A stretch of 64,000 bases of DNA, from assembly GCF_001886955.1 (NCBI RefSeq), contig NZ_CP016804.1, forward strand, positions 744,001 to 808,000, read 5' to 3'. This DNA comes from Halodesulfurarchaeum formicicum. GTDB taxonomy: Archaea > Halobacteriota > Halobacteria > Halobacteriales > Halobacteriaceae. The position numbers and the translations under genes were made by a program. Every line of letters starts with the position of its first letter. Within the stretch, counting starts at the first letter, position 1. Below are positions 9,957-18,516 of the stretch, piece by piece. The notes under the pieces were generated by a model. The model worked only from the letters and a program-made list of their open reading frames with translations. It was not told the DNA's origin and did no database searches.

Positions 9957-11033
9957 ATGCAGGAAGCCGACGTCCGGGAAATCCTCTCGGGGATCGAGGA
10001 CCCCGATCTTGGTACTGACATCGTTTCTGAGAATCTCGTGACGAACATCGACGTGGACGGCGACACCGTCACCGTCGAGTTGGCACTCGAAGCCGTCGGC
10101 TCACCGACCGAAGAGTCGATTCGCGCCAGCGTCCGGGAAGCCCTGGAGGCTGAAGGCGCGACCGTCACCATCGAAACCGCGAGCGATGACGGCGACGACG
10201 GTGGTCTGGGCGTCGAGAACATCGGCCCGGATACCGAATCGAGTACGGAACCGCTCCCTGGGGTCTCCAACGTAATCGCCGTCGCCTCCGGCAAGGGTGG
10301 GGTCGGCAAGAGTACGATCTCGGTCAACCTCGCGGCCGGACTGGCCGACCGGGGTGCCGAGGTAGCTATCTTCGACGCCGACATGTACGGGCCGAACGTG
10401 CCACGGATGCTGGGTGTCGAGGGCGCGCCGAAGGCCACGAGCGACGAGAAGATCGTCCCGCCGGAGGCCCACGGCATGGGCGTCATGAGCATCGGGCTGA
10501 TGCTGGGCGAGGACGATCCGGTCATCTGGCGTGGCGCGATGGTTCACAACACGCTCACCCAGCTCGTGGACGACGTCGAATGGGGCGACCTGGATTATCT
10601 CGTGATCGACCTGCCGCCCGGAACGGGAGACACCCAACTGACGCTGCTCCAGTCGATCCCGATCACTGGCTCGGTCATCGTGACCACGCCACAGGAAGTC
10701 GCGCTCGAAGACGCCCGTCGTGGCCTCCAGATGTTCGCGGAGCACGAGACGCCGGTCCTGGGCATCGTCGAGAACATGAGCACCTTCGTCTGCCCCGACT
10801 GTGGCAGCGAACACGACATCTTCGGCTCCGGCGGCGGCGAACGCTTCGCCGAGGAGAAGGACATGCCGTTCCTCGGTGCGATCCCGCTCGACCCGGCGAT
10901 CCGGTCCGGTGGGGACGAAGGCGCACCGATCGTGATGGCAGAAGATGGCGAGACTGTCCAGGCGTTCCAGGACATGGTCTCGACCACGGCGGACATGGTT
11001 GGGATTCTGAACCGGCAGAAGCACTCCCAGTGA
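9957..11033 (+). CDS. Mrp/Nbp35-type Fe-S cluster carrier P-loop ATPase
   Basis: A 358-residue cytoplasmic protein thought to bind and transfer iron-sulfur clusters to apoproteins. Residues 1 to about 75 form a MIP18/DUF59 domain (EADVREILSGIEDPDLGTDIV). After an acidic linker comes a deviant Walker A loop ASGKGGVGKST (about 114-124), then VIDLPPGTGD and, near the end, CPDCG, the cluster-binding pair. The family is also annotated ApbC. It stands alone on the plus strand, and a T-rich run follows at 11053-11057. Confidence 0.93.
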   Translation: MQEADVREILSGIEDPDLGTDIVSENLVTNIDVDGDTVTVELALEAVGSPTEESIRASVREALEAEGATVTIETASDDGDDGGLGVENIGPDTESSTEPLPGVSNVIAVASGKGGVGKSTISVNLAAGLADRGAEVAIFDADMYGPNVPRMLGVEGAPKATSDEKIVPPEAHGMGVMSIGLMLGEDDPVIWRGAMVHNTLTQLVDDVEWGDLDYLVIDLPPGTGDTQLTLLQSIPITGSVIVTTPQEVALEDARRGLQMFAEHETPVLGIVENMSTFVCPDCGSEHDIFGSGGGERFAEEKDMPFLGAIPLDPAIRSGGDEGAPIVMAEDGETVQAFQDMVSTTADMVGILNRQKHSQ

Positions 11034-11052
11034 TCGGTCGCCGGGGCCCCAC

Positions 11053-11057
11053 TTTTT
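11053..11057 (+). terminator. Poly-T terminator candidate after the Mrp-type ATPase gene
   Basis: Five T residues follow GGGGCCCCAC, 20 bases after the stop codon. Archaeal transcription often ends at such T tracts. The remaining bases to 11205 contain only short AT-rich patches near 11148-11154 and 11174-11179 that could serve the korA promoter. Confidence 0.35.
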
Positions 11058-11205
11058 GAGGGCCGTGACGCGTTGCCAGCAAATCAGCAACGGCCGCCTC
11101 GCGGGCCTTTCTTCATGATTAATGAGTGCTGACTGAAGGCAAACGGTTTAGTTGCCCCTCCACCTACCCCCGAATTAACGGTCCAAGATGGACCGAGGCC
11201 TTACT

Positions 11206-13104
11206 ATGACTCAGGACGAACTCATCTGGCGAATCGCGGGCGGTTCCGGGGACGGAATCGACTCGACGAGCCAGAACTTCACCAAGGCGCTGATGCGGTA
11301 CGGGTTACACGTCTACACGCATCGTCACTACCCGTCCCGCATCCGCGGCGGTCACACGTACGTCGAAGTACGAGCCAGCGAGGAGCCAGTTACGTCCCGT
11401 GGGGACGGCTTCAACGTCCTCCTGGCACTGGGTGATAGCTTCGCCCGGAACCCCTCTGCGGGGGCCGTCTACGGCGACGAGAAGACCAAACCCCTCTTCG
11501 AGAACCTCGATGAACTCAACGAGGGCGGGCTTATCATCTACGACACGGGCGTCCTCGAGGACGAAGACGTCGGTGATCTGGAAACCCAGGCCACGGAAAA
11601 CGATTGGCATCTCTACCCGATCGACCTCCGTGCCATCGCCCGTGAACACGGCCGGGACGTTATGCGGAACACCGCCGGTGTGGGGGCGACAGCGGCCCTC
11701 CTCGACATGCCCCTCGATCCCATCCAGGAACTGATGAGCGAAGCGATGGGTGGGGACATCCTCGACGCGAACCTCGCTGTGCTTTCGGACGCCTACGAGC
11801 ACACCAACGCGGAATTCGAGGCCACCCACGACCTCCGGATCCCGAAACACGACCACGACGAAGAGCAAGTCCTGCTCTCGGCCAGTCACGGGATCTCGTA
11901 TGGGGCGATCGACGAGGGCTGTCGGTTCGTCTCGGGCTACCCGATGACCCCGTGGACGGACGTATTTACCATTCTGAAACGTGAGATCGAAGACCTGGGC
12001 GGCGTCGCCGAACAGGTCGAGGACGAGATCGCCGCCTCCATGATGGCGATCGGGGCCAGCCACGCCGGGGCCAAGGCTCTCACCGGGTCCTCTGGCGGTG
12101 GCTTCTCTTTGATGTCCGAGTCGATCGGGCTCGCGGAGATGACCGAGACGCCACTCGTGATGGTCGAGGCCCAGCGTGCCGGCCCCTCGACGGGCATGCC
12201 GACCAAGACCGAGCAGTCCGACCTGGAGTTCGTCCTCTCGACCAGCCAGGGCGATTCGAGTCGTGTCGTCTTCGCTCCGGGCAACGTCAAGGAGTCCTAC
12301 GAGCAGACCCGCCTGGCCTTCGAGTTGGCCTACGAGTACCAACTGCCGGCGATCGTCCTCTATGATGACATGCTCACGGGCGAGTTCCGCAACCTTCCGC
12401 GGAGCTTCTTCGACCGCGAACCCAACCCCGATCTGGGCTCGATCGCCACCGAGGCGGAACTCGCTGACCTCCCACACGACGTGGGTGGTCGGTACGAACG
12501 GTTCCGCACCGACGGTGACACGGACGTAAATCCGCGCTCGCTCCCTGGGATGCGAAACGGACGATTCCTCGCGACGGGCAACGAGCACTGGCCGGACGGT
12601 CAGATCGCGGAGGACACGGCAAACCGGATCAAGCAGATGAACCGTCGCGTGAGCAAGGTCGAGGTCGTCCGAGACGCCCTCGCCGAGCAGGCTTCGCCCG
12701 ACACGGTCGTCGGCGACGAGGACGCCGATTTCGCACTGCTGACCTGGGGCTCACAGAAGGGGGTCGTCGAGGAGGCCGTTCGACGGCTGACCGAGGCGGG
12801 CCACTCGATCAAGGCCCTGTCGGTGAGCCAGATGGCCCCGCTCCGCACCGAGGAGATCGCGGACTTCCTTGCAGGTGTCGAGGAGGCCCTCGTGGTCGAG
12901 ATGAACGCGACGGGGCAGTTCAAGGGGCTGCTCCAGAAGGAGTTCGGGGATTACGGTGACGTGCTCTCCAGTCTCCTGAAGTACAACGGCGATCCCTTCG
13001 AACCGGCCGAGATCATCGAGGCCGTCGAGATCAAACAGTCCGGCGAGGGCGGGGACACCTCGTCTGAAACCACGCTTTATCCCCCGGCAGGTGACCGATC
13101 ATGA
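11206..13104 (+). CDS. korA: 2-oxoacid:ferredoxin oxidoreductase, alpha subunit (probable 2-oxoglutarate type)
   Basis: A 632-residue subunit fusing the gamma domain (residues 1 to about 195, with IAGGSGDGIDSTSQNF and HYPSRIRGGHTYVEVR) to the pyrimidine-binding/alpha domains (HGISYGAIDEGCRFVSGYPMTPWT onward). With the beta subunit it decarboxylates a 2-oxoacid with coenzyme A and reduces ferredoxin. The N-terminal sequence resembles haloarchaeal KorA more than PorA, so 2-oxoglutarate is the likelier substrate; this rests on recall of the families. An upstream ATG at 11188 is also in frame; the ATG at 11206 gives the usual MTQDELIWRIAGG start. Confidence 0.88.
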   Translation: MTQDELIWRIAGGSGDGIDSTSQNFTKALMRYGLHVYTHRHYPSRIRGGHTYVEVRASEEPVTSRGDGFNVLLALGDSFARNPSAGAVYGDEKTKPLFENLDELNEGGLIIYDTGVLEDEDVGDLETQATENDWHLYPIDLRAIAREHGRDVMRNTAGVGATAALLDMPLDPIQELMSEAMGGDILDANLAVLSDAYEHTNAEFEATHDLRIPKHDHDEEQVLLSASHGISYGAIDEGCRFVSGYPMTPWTDVFTILKREIEDLGGVAEQVEDEIAASMMAIGASHAGAKALTGSSGGGFSLMSESIGLAEMTETPLVMVEAQRAGPSTGMPTKTEQSDLEFVLSTSQGDSSRVVFAPGNVKESYEQTRLAFELAYEYQLPAIVLYDDMLTGEFRNLPRSFFDREPNPDLGSIATEAELADLPHDVGGRYERFRTDGDTDVNPRSLPGMRNGRFLATGNEHWPDGQIAEDTANRIKQMNRRVSKVEVVRDALAEQASPDTVVGDEDADFALLTWGSQKGVVEEAVRRLTEAGHSIKALSVSQMAPLRTEEIADFLAGVEEALVVEMNATGQFKGLLQKEFGDYGDVLSSLLKYNGDPFEPAEIIEAVEIKQSGEGGDTSSETTLYPPAGDRS

Positions 13105-14036
13105 ACCAGTTCGACGCCATCGACTCCGGCGAGGAGGTCACGAGTGACGATTACACCCCCGAGATCGAGCCGCAGCCGACCTGGTGTCCCGGCTGTGGTG
13201 ACTACTCGGTGCTGAAAGCGCTGAAAGGTGCGATGTCCGATCTGGGCCGGGACCCCGAAGAGGTGCTTCTGGTCACTGGGATCGGCTGCTCCGGGAAGCT
13301 GAACAGCTACTTCGATTCGTATGGCTTTCACGCCATTCACGGCCGGACCCTGCCGCTGGGTCGGGCCGCGAAGATGGTCAACGAGGACCTGGAAGTCGTC
13401 GCCGCCGGCGGTGACGGCGACGGCTACGGCATCGGTGGGAACCACTTCACCCACACCGCCCGGGAGAATCACGACATGACCTACATCGTGTTCAACAACG
13501 AGGTCTTCGGCCTCACGAAGGGCCAGTCATCTCCGACCAGCCCCAAGGGCCACACGTCCAAGACCCAACTCAAGGGCGTCGCGAAGGACCCGGTCCGGCC
13601 GATGTCCCTCGCGCTCTCGGCCGGGGCCTCCTTTATCGCCCGCACAGCGGCGACGAACCCGAAACAGGCCCAGGAGATCCTGGTCGAAGCCATCGAGCAC
13701 GACGGGTTCGCCCACGTCGATTTCCTCACGCAGTGTCCGACCTGGAACAAGGACGGCGCACAGTACGTTCCGTACATCGACGTGCAGGAGTCCGACGAGT
13801 ATGACTTCGACGTGACCGACCGGCGGGAGGCCGCCGAGATGATGCACGAGACCGAACAGGCCCTCTACGACGGAAAGGTCCTCACGGGTCGGTACTACGT
13901 CGAGGAGGACCGCCGGACCTACCAGGAAGAGAAGCAGGCTCGCGATGAGATGCCCGAATCGCCGGTCGTCGGGCAGTATTTCGACGACGAGAAGGAGTGG
14001 GAGCGCTCCTACGAGCGGCTCGACCGCCACACCTGA
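13101..14036 (+). CDS. korB: 2-oxoacid:ferredoxin oxidoreductase, beta subunit
   Basis: The 311-residue thiamine-diphosphate-binding partner of the preceding subunit. WCPGCGDYSVL (about 28-38) and GIGCSGKLN (about 60-68) provide Fe-S/cofactor cysteines. GGDGDGYGIGGNHF is the thiamine diphosphate and magnesium motif. The start overlaps the korA stop by four bases (ATGA), consistent with a stoichiometric complex. The C-terminus is rich in charged residues and ends in RLDRHT. Confidence 0.9.
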   Translation: MNQFDAIDSGEEVTSDDYTPEIEPQPTWCPGCGDYSVLKALKGAMSDLGRDPEEVLLVTGIGCSGKLNSYFDSYGFHAIHGRTLPLGRAAKMVNEDLEVVAAGGDGDGYGIGGNHFTHTARENHDMTYIVFNNEVFGLTKGQSSPTSPKGHTSKTQLKGVAKDPVRPMSLALSAGASFIARTAATNPKQAQEILVEAIEHDGFAHVDFLTQCPTWNKDGAQYVPYIDVQESDEYDFDVTDRREAAEMMHETEQALYDGKVLTGRYYVEEDRRTYQEEKQARDEMPESPVVGQYFDDEKEWERSYERLDRHT

Positions 14037-14068
14037 AAACCCACGAGTTTGCTTTCAGATTCGGAAGG

Positions 14069-14076
14069 TATTTTTT
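14069..14076 (+). promoter_or_regulatory. TATA box of the Lrp-type regulator
   Basis: TATTTTTT is centred 26 bases before the GTG at 14099, placing transcription start at or next to the start codon. Confidence 0.5.
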
Positions 14077-14098
14077 CGCCGAACCCAAAGGAATCTTC

Positions 14099-14527
14099 GT
14101 GAACGACGAGTCGACTGCGGATCGCATCCTCGCGGTCCTCGAAGAAGACGCCCAGGCCTCGTACGGCGAGATCGCCGACCGGGTGGAGGTCTCCAAGCCG
14201 ACGGTCCGGAAGTACATCACGCAGCTCGAGGAGGAGGGCGTCATCGTTGGCTACTCGGCTGACGTCGATCCAAAGAAACTCGCTTCGACCTCGATCGCGT
14301 GGGTCGGCCTCGACGTGAAAAGCGAGTGCTACGTCGATGCGCTCCAGTCCCTCAAGGAGTTCGATGCGGTCCGGACCCTCTACACGTCGAGTGGCGACCA
14401 CATGCTCCTGGCGGAGGTTCGTGCGGAGGACGGCGACCGATTGGCTCGCTTCATTCAGGAGTCGATGCTCACGATCGACGGCGTCGAGGAGGCTCATCCG
14501 ACCTTTCTGCAGGAACGAATCAAGTGA
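14099..14527 (+). CDS. Lrp/AsnC family transcriptional regulator
   Basis: A 142-residue regulator with an N-terminal winged helix (ILAVLEEDAQASYGEIADRVEVSKPTVRKYITQLEEEGVI, about 9-48) and a C-terminal ligand-binding domain (SIAWVGLDVKSECYVDALQSL...LLAEVRAED). The most likely start is GTG 14099: the ATG options further upstream lie inside korB, whereas GTG follows a TATA box by 26 bases. It comes just after korAB and may respond to amino acids or nitrogen, but no operator can be identified here. Confidence 0.87.
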   Translation: MNDESTADRILAVLEEDAQASYGEIADRVEVSKPTVRKYITQLEEEGVIVGYSADVDPKKLASTSIAWVGLDVKSECYVDALQSLKEFDAVRTLYTSSGDHMLLAEVRAEDGDRLARFIQESMLTIDGVEEAHPTFLQERIK

Positions 14528-14566
14528 ACGGTCGGCCTGCAGCGGCCATATCAGCCGGCGGTTTCG

Positions 14567-15703
14567 TTAGTGGGACTCGAAGTAGGCGTCCAACCGTTCG
14601 ATAGCCTCCTCGATGTCCGCCGTGCTCGTCGCGAAGGACGCTCGCAGCGTGTTTTCGGCCTGGGTCCCGAAATCCGGGCCCGGCGTCATGGCGACGCCGG
14701 TCGCTTCGAGTATTCGGTCGGCCACCTCGAAGGCATCACCCGGCAGTGAACTCACATCGAGCAGGAGGTAGTACGCGCCGGCGGGCGTATACCCCATATC
14801 CAACCCCCAATCCCGGGCGGCTTCGAGCAGGAGATCACGGCGCTCTCGGTAGGTGTCTCGGATCGAGTCCAGCCCGGCTCCCTCCCGGATGGCCGCCTCG
14901 GCGGCGTCCTGGACGTGGTTGGGCGCACAGATCAGGAAGTTCTGGACCAGTCGATTGATGGCTTGCTCCTCGTCTGGCGGCGCGATGATCCAGCCCAGCC
15001 GCCAGCCGGTCATCCCATAGCGCTTCGAGACGCCGTCGAGGACAAACGCATCGTCGGTGTACTCAAGCACCGAGTGGGCCTCGGCGTCGAAATCTAGACC
15101 GTGATAGATCTCGTCCGAGATCAACCGGGTCCCGGTCCGCTCGGCGAGGTCGACCAGTGCCTCGACCGACTCCGGCGAGAGGACGGCGCCGGTCGGATTC
15201 GCCGGCGAATTGATGAGCAGGCCGGCTGTCTCCGGACCCACCGCGGCCTCGAAATCGGCGATCTGGGGCTCGAATCCGGTCTCCGGGTCCAGTTCGACGG
15301 TCGTCGTTTCCCCCTCGGCCTGTCGGACGAAGTTCGGATAGGGCGCATAATGCGGGTCGGTGAGGACGACCTCCGAGCCGGGGTCGACGACGTCGAGCAT
15401 CACGGCCAGGAGCGCTGGTGACGAGCCAGGCGTGACGAAGATCCGGTTCAGTGGCACCTCGACGCCGTACTGTCGCTCGTAGTAGTCGCTGATCGCCTCG
15501 CGGAGTGATTCCTTACCGCGGGCGTTGGTGTAGCTCACCTCGCCGTGCGCTGCTGACTCACTCGCAACCTCCCTGGCGATAGCGGGGGGTTCGAAGTCGG
15601 GTTCGCCTACCTCCAGATGGACGACATCATCGAGCTTGCCGGCCTTCTCTAAGACTTCCATGGCCGCAAAAGGGGTCGTCTCCAGCGCTCGCTTCGAGGG
15701 CAT
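14567..15703 (-). CDS. Pyridoxal-phosphate aminotransferase, class I/II
   Basis: A 378-residue fold-type I aminotransferase of the aspartate aminotransferase superfamily. GEPDFEPP near the N-terminus, INSPANPTGAVLSPE in the middle, SDEIYHGLDF and the cofactor lysine in LDGVSKRYGMTGWRLGW are all visible, followed by SFATS near the end. Substrate cannot be told; aspartate/alanine or aromatic amino acids are common for this group. A TATA box (TTTTATACC, minus strand) sits 27 bases before the start. The gene is convergent with the Lrp-type regulator. Confidence 0.9.
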   Translation of the reverse strand: MPSKRALETTPFAAMEVLEKAGKLDDVVHLEVGEPDFEPPAIAREVASESAAHGEVSYTNARGKESLREAISDYYERQYGVEVPLNRIFVTPGSSPALLAVMLDVVDPGSEVVLTDPHYAPYPNFVRQAEGETTTVELDPETGFEPQIADFEAAVGPETAGLLINSPANPTGAVLSPESVEALVDLAERTGTRLISDEIYHGLDFDAEAHSVLEYTDDAFVLDGVSKRYGMTGWRLGWIIAPPDEEQAINRLVQNFLICAPNHVQDAAEAAIREGAGLDSIRDTYRERRDLLLEAARDWGLDMGYTPAGAYYLLLDVSSLPGDAFEVADRILEATGVAMTPGPDFGTQAENTLRASFATSTADIEEAIERLDAYFESH

Positions 15704-15725
15704 GCTCGACCGAAGGATCGGCCGG

Positions 15726-15734
15726 TATAAAATT
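15726..15734 (-). promoter_or_regulatory. TATA box of the aminotransferase gene
   Basis: AATTTTATACC on the minus strand, centred about 27 bases before the ATG at 15703; no room for a ribosome binding site, so a leaderless mRNA is expected. Confidence 0.55.
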
Positions 15735-15745
15735 CCGCCGTCCGC

Positions 15746-16570
15746 TCAGTCGGCCAGTGAGAGCCCCGGGTGCCAGTGCTCTACGCCGGCGGCTTCCTTC
15801 ACCCGGTCCATCTCGGCCAGCAGGTGGACTGCCAGCGAGGCGACCTCGGCCGCTTTGTTGTCGCCCTCCGTTCGGAACTCGCCGGTCGTTCGATTGGCGT
15901 ACACCGAACAGATCGCCCCGGCCCGGAGATCGTAGAGATTCGAGAGGGTGAGGATCGCACTCGCCTCCATCTCGATGTTCTTCACGTTGGCTTCCCGCAG
16001 TTCCTCGACCAGATCTTCGCTTCCGGCGGCTCGAAAGCCCTCGAACCCGGGGCGACCCTGGCCCGCATAGAAGCCATCGGCACTCATCGTGAGCCCGAGA
16101 TGATAGTCATAGCCGAGCCGTTCGGCGGCGGCCACGAGCGCACTCGTGACCTCCCGGTCGGCCACGGCGGGGTAATCCTCGCGCACGTACTCCGAACTCG
16201 TTCCCTCCTGGCGGACGCCTCCGGTGGTGATGACCAGGTCACCGATCTCCATGTCTGGCTGAATCGCGCCGGTCGATCCCACCCGGATCAAGGTATCTGC
16301 ACCGGCTCGGGCCAGTTCCTCGACGGCTATTGCCGCCGACGGACTGCCGATCCCCGTGGAGGTGACCGAGATCGGCGTCCCGTCGTACTCACCGGTGACC
16401 GTTCGATACTCGCGATGCCGGGCCCGTTCTTCGGCCCGATCCCAGAAACCGGTGATCGTCTCGATGCGATCGGGGTTCCCCGGCAGGAGCACGGCCTCGG
16501 CCAGGTCTGCTGGCTTTACACCGAGGTGATACTGGGTCTCGTCGCTTGGGTCCTCGCTGTCGCCGTCCAT
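15746..16570 (-). CDS. udp: Nucleoside phosphorylase (uridine phosphorylase family)
   Basis: A 274-residue member of the PNP/UDP family that splits a nucleoside with phosphate into base and (deoxy)ribose-1-phosphate. VLLPGNPDRIETI near residue 28 and VTSTGIGSPSAAIAVEEL around 70 form the phosphate site; NIEMEASAILTLSNLYDLRAGAICSV holds the ribose-binding Met-Glu. Specificity could be uridine, or guanosine as in some haloarchaeal relatives. It is grouped with cytidine deaminase and, further on, a nucleoside-type ABC importer. Confidence 0.88.
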   Translation of the reverse strand: MDGDSEDPSDETQYHLGVKPADLAEAVLLPGNPDRIETITGFWDRAEERARHREYRTVTGEYDGTPISVTSTGIGSPSAAIAVEELARAGADTLIRVGSTGAIQPDMEIGDLVITTGGVRQEGTSSEYVREDYPAVADREVTSALVAAAERLGYDYHLGLTMSADGFYAGQGRPGFEGFRAAGSEDLVEELREANVKNIEMEASAILTLSNLYDLRAGAICSVYANRTTGEFRTEGDNKAAEVASLAVHLLAEMDRVKEAAGVEHWHPGLSLAD

Positions 16571-16609
16571 ACACTCTCATGACGGAGGGTGGCCAAAATC
16601 CTTCGGCCG

Positions 16610-17002
16610 CTATTCGACGCCGAGATTTGCACCGGAAAAGGCGTGGGGGAGCAGTTCGCCCAGTCGGTAGGTTTCTGGCCCGTCGGGGGCGTCGGCGATC
16701 ACCTCAAAATCCGGGCCTGCGAACTCCGAGAGGGTCTGTCGACACATGCCACAGGGGGTCGGCCCATCTCCCGCCTCGGAACTGACCGCGATTCGATCGA
16801 ACTCCTCGTGGCCGTCCATGAGCGCCCGCGAGAGGGCCACTTCCTCCGCGTGGAGGCTGTTCGAGTAGTTCGACACTTCCAGGTTCGCGCCGGTGTAGAC
16901 CCCGCCCGCGGCGGTCTCGATGGCTGCACCGACAGCGTACTCGGAGTAGGGCACGTAGGCCTTCGAAACGGCCTCACGAGCCGCGTTCAATAACTCGTCC
17001 AT
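16610..17002 (-). CDS. cdd: Cytidine deaminase
   Basis: A 130-residue zinc enzyme converting cytidine to uridine. His51 and Glu53 of HAEE and the pair Cys84/Cys87 of PCGMC form the active site; YSEYAVGAAIETAAGGVYTGAN is the substrate region. It lies just upstream of the nucleoside phosphorylase on the same strand, so cytidine can be deaminated and then phosphorolysed. An ACCATTTTTCC element on the minus strand at about 17025-17035 may be its TATA box. Confidence 0.93.
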   Translation of the reverse strand: MDELLNAAREAVSKAYVPYSEYAVGAAIETAAGGVYTGANLEVSNYSNSLHAEEVALSRALMDGHEEFDRIAVSSEAGDGPTPCGMCRQTLSEFAGPDFEVIADAPDGPETYRLGELLPHAFSGANLGVE

Positions 17003-17074
17003 GCCCCGATTGTGGGGCGCAGTGGGGAAAAATGGTACCGGGCCAGCACTGGTGTTCCGGAGATTCGCAGTTGG

Positions 17075-17257
17075 TCACTCCGAGCCGTTCTTTTCGACTT
17101 CGGTGACGACCACGTCCCAGTCTGGATGCTCGACCCCGTTTCGACAATCGAACGCGCCTTCGACATCGACCCCATTCTCGTAGGCCCTGACTAGCAGAGC
17201 CTGTAGCTCAGCATTCAAATCGGCTTTCGACTCGAGTGGGGTCTCCTCAGCGGTCAT
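17075..17257 (-). CDS. Small acidic conserved protein downstream of HalOD1
   Basis: A 60-residue protein, MTAEET... to ...KNGSE. The central NAELQALLVRAYENGVDVEGAFDCRNGVEHPDWDVVV has the feel of a conserved haloarchaeal domain: a helical start, then a Cys and a tryptophan-containing strand. I cannot name it. Its start overlaps the end of the HalOD1 gene by 11 bases, so the two are coupled and may work together. Confidence 0.7.
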   Translation of the reverse strand: MTAEETPLESKADLNAELQALLVRAYENGVDVEGAFDCRNGVEHPDWDVVVTEVEKNGSE

Positions 17258-17603
17258 CGTTCCACGTTCCGTTCGTATTCTCCGCGATTGGTTCGTGGTC
17301 GGGTGTGATAGTGATCTCGCCATCGCTGTACACGGTTATCGCGTGGTCCTCGTGTGTGAAGGCAATCTGTATTGGACCGTCCACTCCGGGCGGGGCGCTG
17401 ATGAGGGCATCTAACGCGTCCGGATCGACCGTCGAATGGAGTGGCTCCAGATCGAGTGGGTCGACGTCCATCACCTCCGCCAGTGTCCCGATAACCGCCA
17501 TGCTTGCCGATGTCTCCACCTGATCAAACTGGGTTCGGACCGCTGCAGTCTCCGAATGATACTGGACTGCTTCAACTCCGTCCCCAGATAGTACCGCATT
17601 CAT
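17247..17603 (-). CDS. HalOD1 output-domain protein
   Basis: A 118-residue protein with the haloarchaeal output domain 1. The signature is ETSASMAVIGTLAEVMDVDPLDLEPLHSTVDPDALDALI followed by a beta-rich part (IQIAFTHEDHAITVYSDGEITI). These domains are found at the ends of haloarchaeal signalling proteins and alone; their biochemical output is unknown. A clear AT-rich element, ATATACTTAAAC on the minus strand at about 17660-17671, lies upstream. Confidence 0.8.
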   Translation of the reverse strand: MNAVLSGDGVEAVQYHSETAAVRTQFDQVETSASMAVIGTLAEVMDVDPLDLEPLHSTVDPDALDALISAPPGVDGPIQIAFTHEDHAITVYSDGEITITPDHEPIAENTNGTWNDDR

Positions 17604-17677
17604 TTCGACTTGTGCTACCGGCTTGAATCGGTTGAGCAGGGCTACTGATAATACAGGAGGTTTAAGTATATCGTCGG

Positions 17678-18331
17678 TCAGGTCGGTTTCGACGAACTCG
17701 CCAGGGTGGCCCCAATCAGGCGCCGATGGCCGCGTCTGAGTCGTGAGGAAAGTGACTGTTGGGTAATGTCGAGTTCCGCCGCGATCGACTCGAGTGATGC
17801 TTTGCGCGGGGTGTCGAAGTAGCCCCGCTCGTAAGCCAGGATCAGTGCCTCACGCTGGGACTCGGTCAACTCGTAGCCCTCCCCTTTGATCGGGAGCATT
17901 GCGTGGACCGCAGTAATTTCGATCGGAATATCGTTGTCCTGGCAGTACTCGCGAAACTCGGCGATTGTCTCCTGGCCCTCTCCGCGCACCTCGAATCGCC
18001 ACTCGTCTTTCGTTCCGATTCCGGAGAGGACGACGACGTTCGCTTTGGCCAGGGCGCTCAGGACGCCGAAGTACTCCTGTTGCCACTCCGCTCGCATGAG
18101 ATACTGGTCCTCGATGTGATCGACCATTTGAATGGCCTGCACCCCCTCGTGTGGGTCGAACGCGGCTTCGATGTCATCGGTTTTCACGCCACGAACCCAG
18201 AAGTACGGGATGATCAGCGTCTGGTGGGGGATCAGCCGTTCCAGTTCGACTGTTACTCCTGGCAGGTTCTCGAAGACACTCCCCAGCGGAAACTCGGCTG
18301 CTGGGCTCGTGAACTCCATCACGGTCGCCAT
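17678..18331 (-). CDS. Bacterio-opsin-activator-type HTH regulator
   Basis: A 217-residue regulator. The N-terminal two thirds (FPLGSVFENLPGVTVELERLIPHQTLIIPYFWV...) form the sensor-like part seen in these proteins. The C-terminal 60 residues are the HTH-10 domain: LTESQREALILAYERGYFDTPRKASLESIAAELDITQQSLSSRLRRGHRRL. Starts at 18331 (MATVMEF) or 18319 (MEF) are possible; an ATTATC element on the minus strand near 18359 fits 18331. It is divergent from a paralogue of the same layout. Target genes are unknown. Confidence 0.85.
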   Translation of the reverse strand: MATVMEFTSPAAEFPLGSVFENLPGVTVELERLIPHQTLIIPYFWVRGVKTDDIEAAFDPHEGVQAIQMVDHIEDQYLMRAEWQQEYFGVLSALAKANVVVLSGIGTKDEWRFEVRGEGQETIAEFREYCQDNDIPIEITAVHAMLPIKGEGYELTESQREALILAYERGYFDTPRKASLESIAAELDITQQSLSSRLRRGHRRLIGATLASSSKPT

Positions 18332-18370
18332 GCGGGTGGCTTCGTTCGACAACCTGATAATTGAGGTGGC

Positions 18371-18469
18371 TGGTGTATCATGCCTTCCGGACCGCCCAAC
18401 TGACGGCTGGTGAACCGACTGGCTGCTCTGCGAGCGGCGCGGCAACAGTGGATTACTTGGTGTACCATG
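18371..18469. promoter_or_regulatory. Repeated TGGTGTAYCATG motif between two divergent HTH genes
   Basis: The 12-base motif TGGTGTA(T/C)CATG occurs at 18371-18382 and again at 18458-18469, both within the 185-base divergent intergenic region. The inner GGT..ACC of the second copy is partly dyadic. It could be a shared operator; this is inference. Confidence 0.3.
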
Positions 18470-18516
18470 TCTCCCCCTTTTGTAGGCCCCTGAACAATAT
18501 GATCACATACGAGAGA

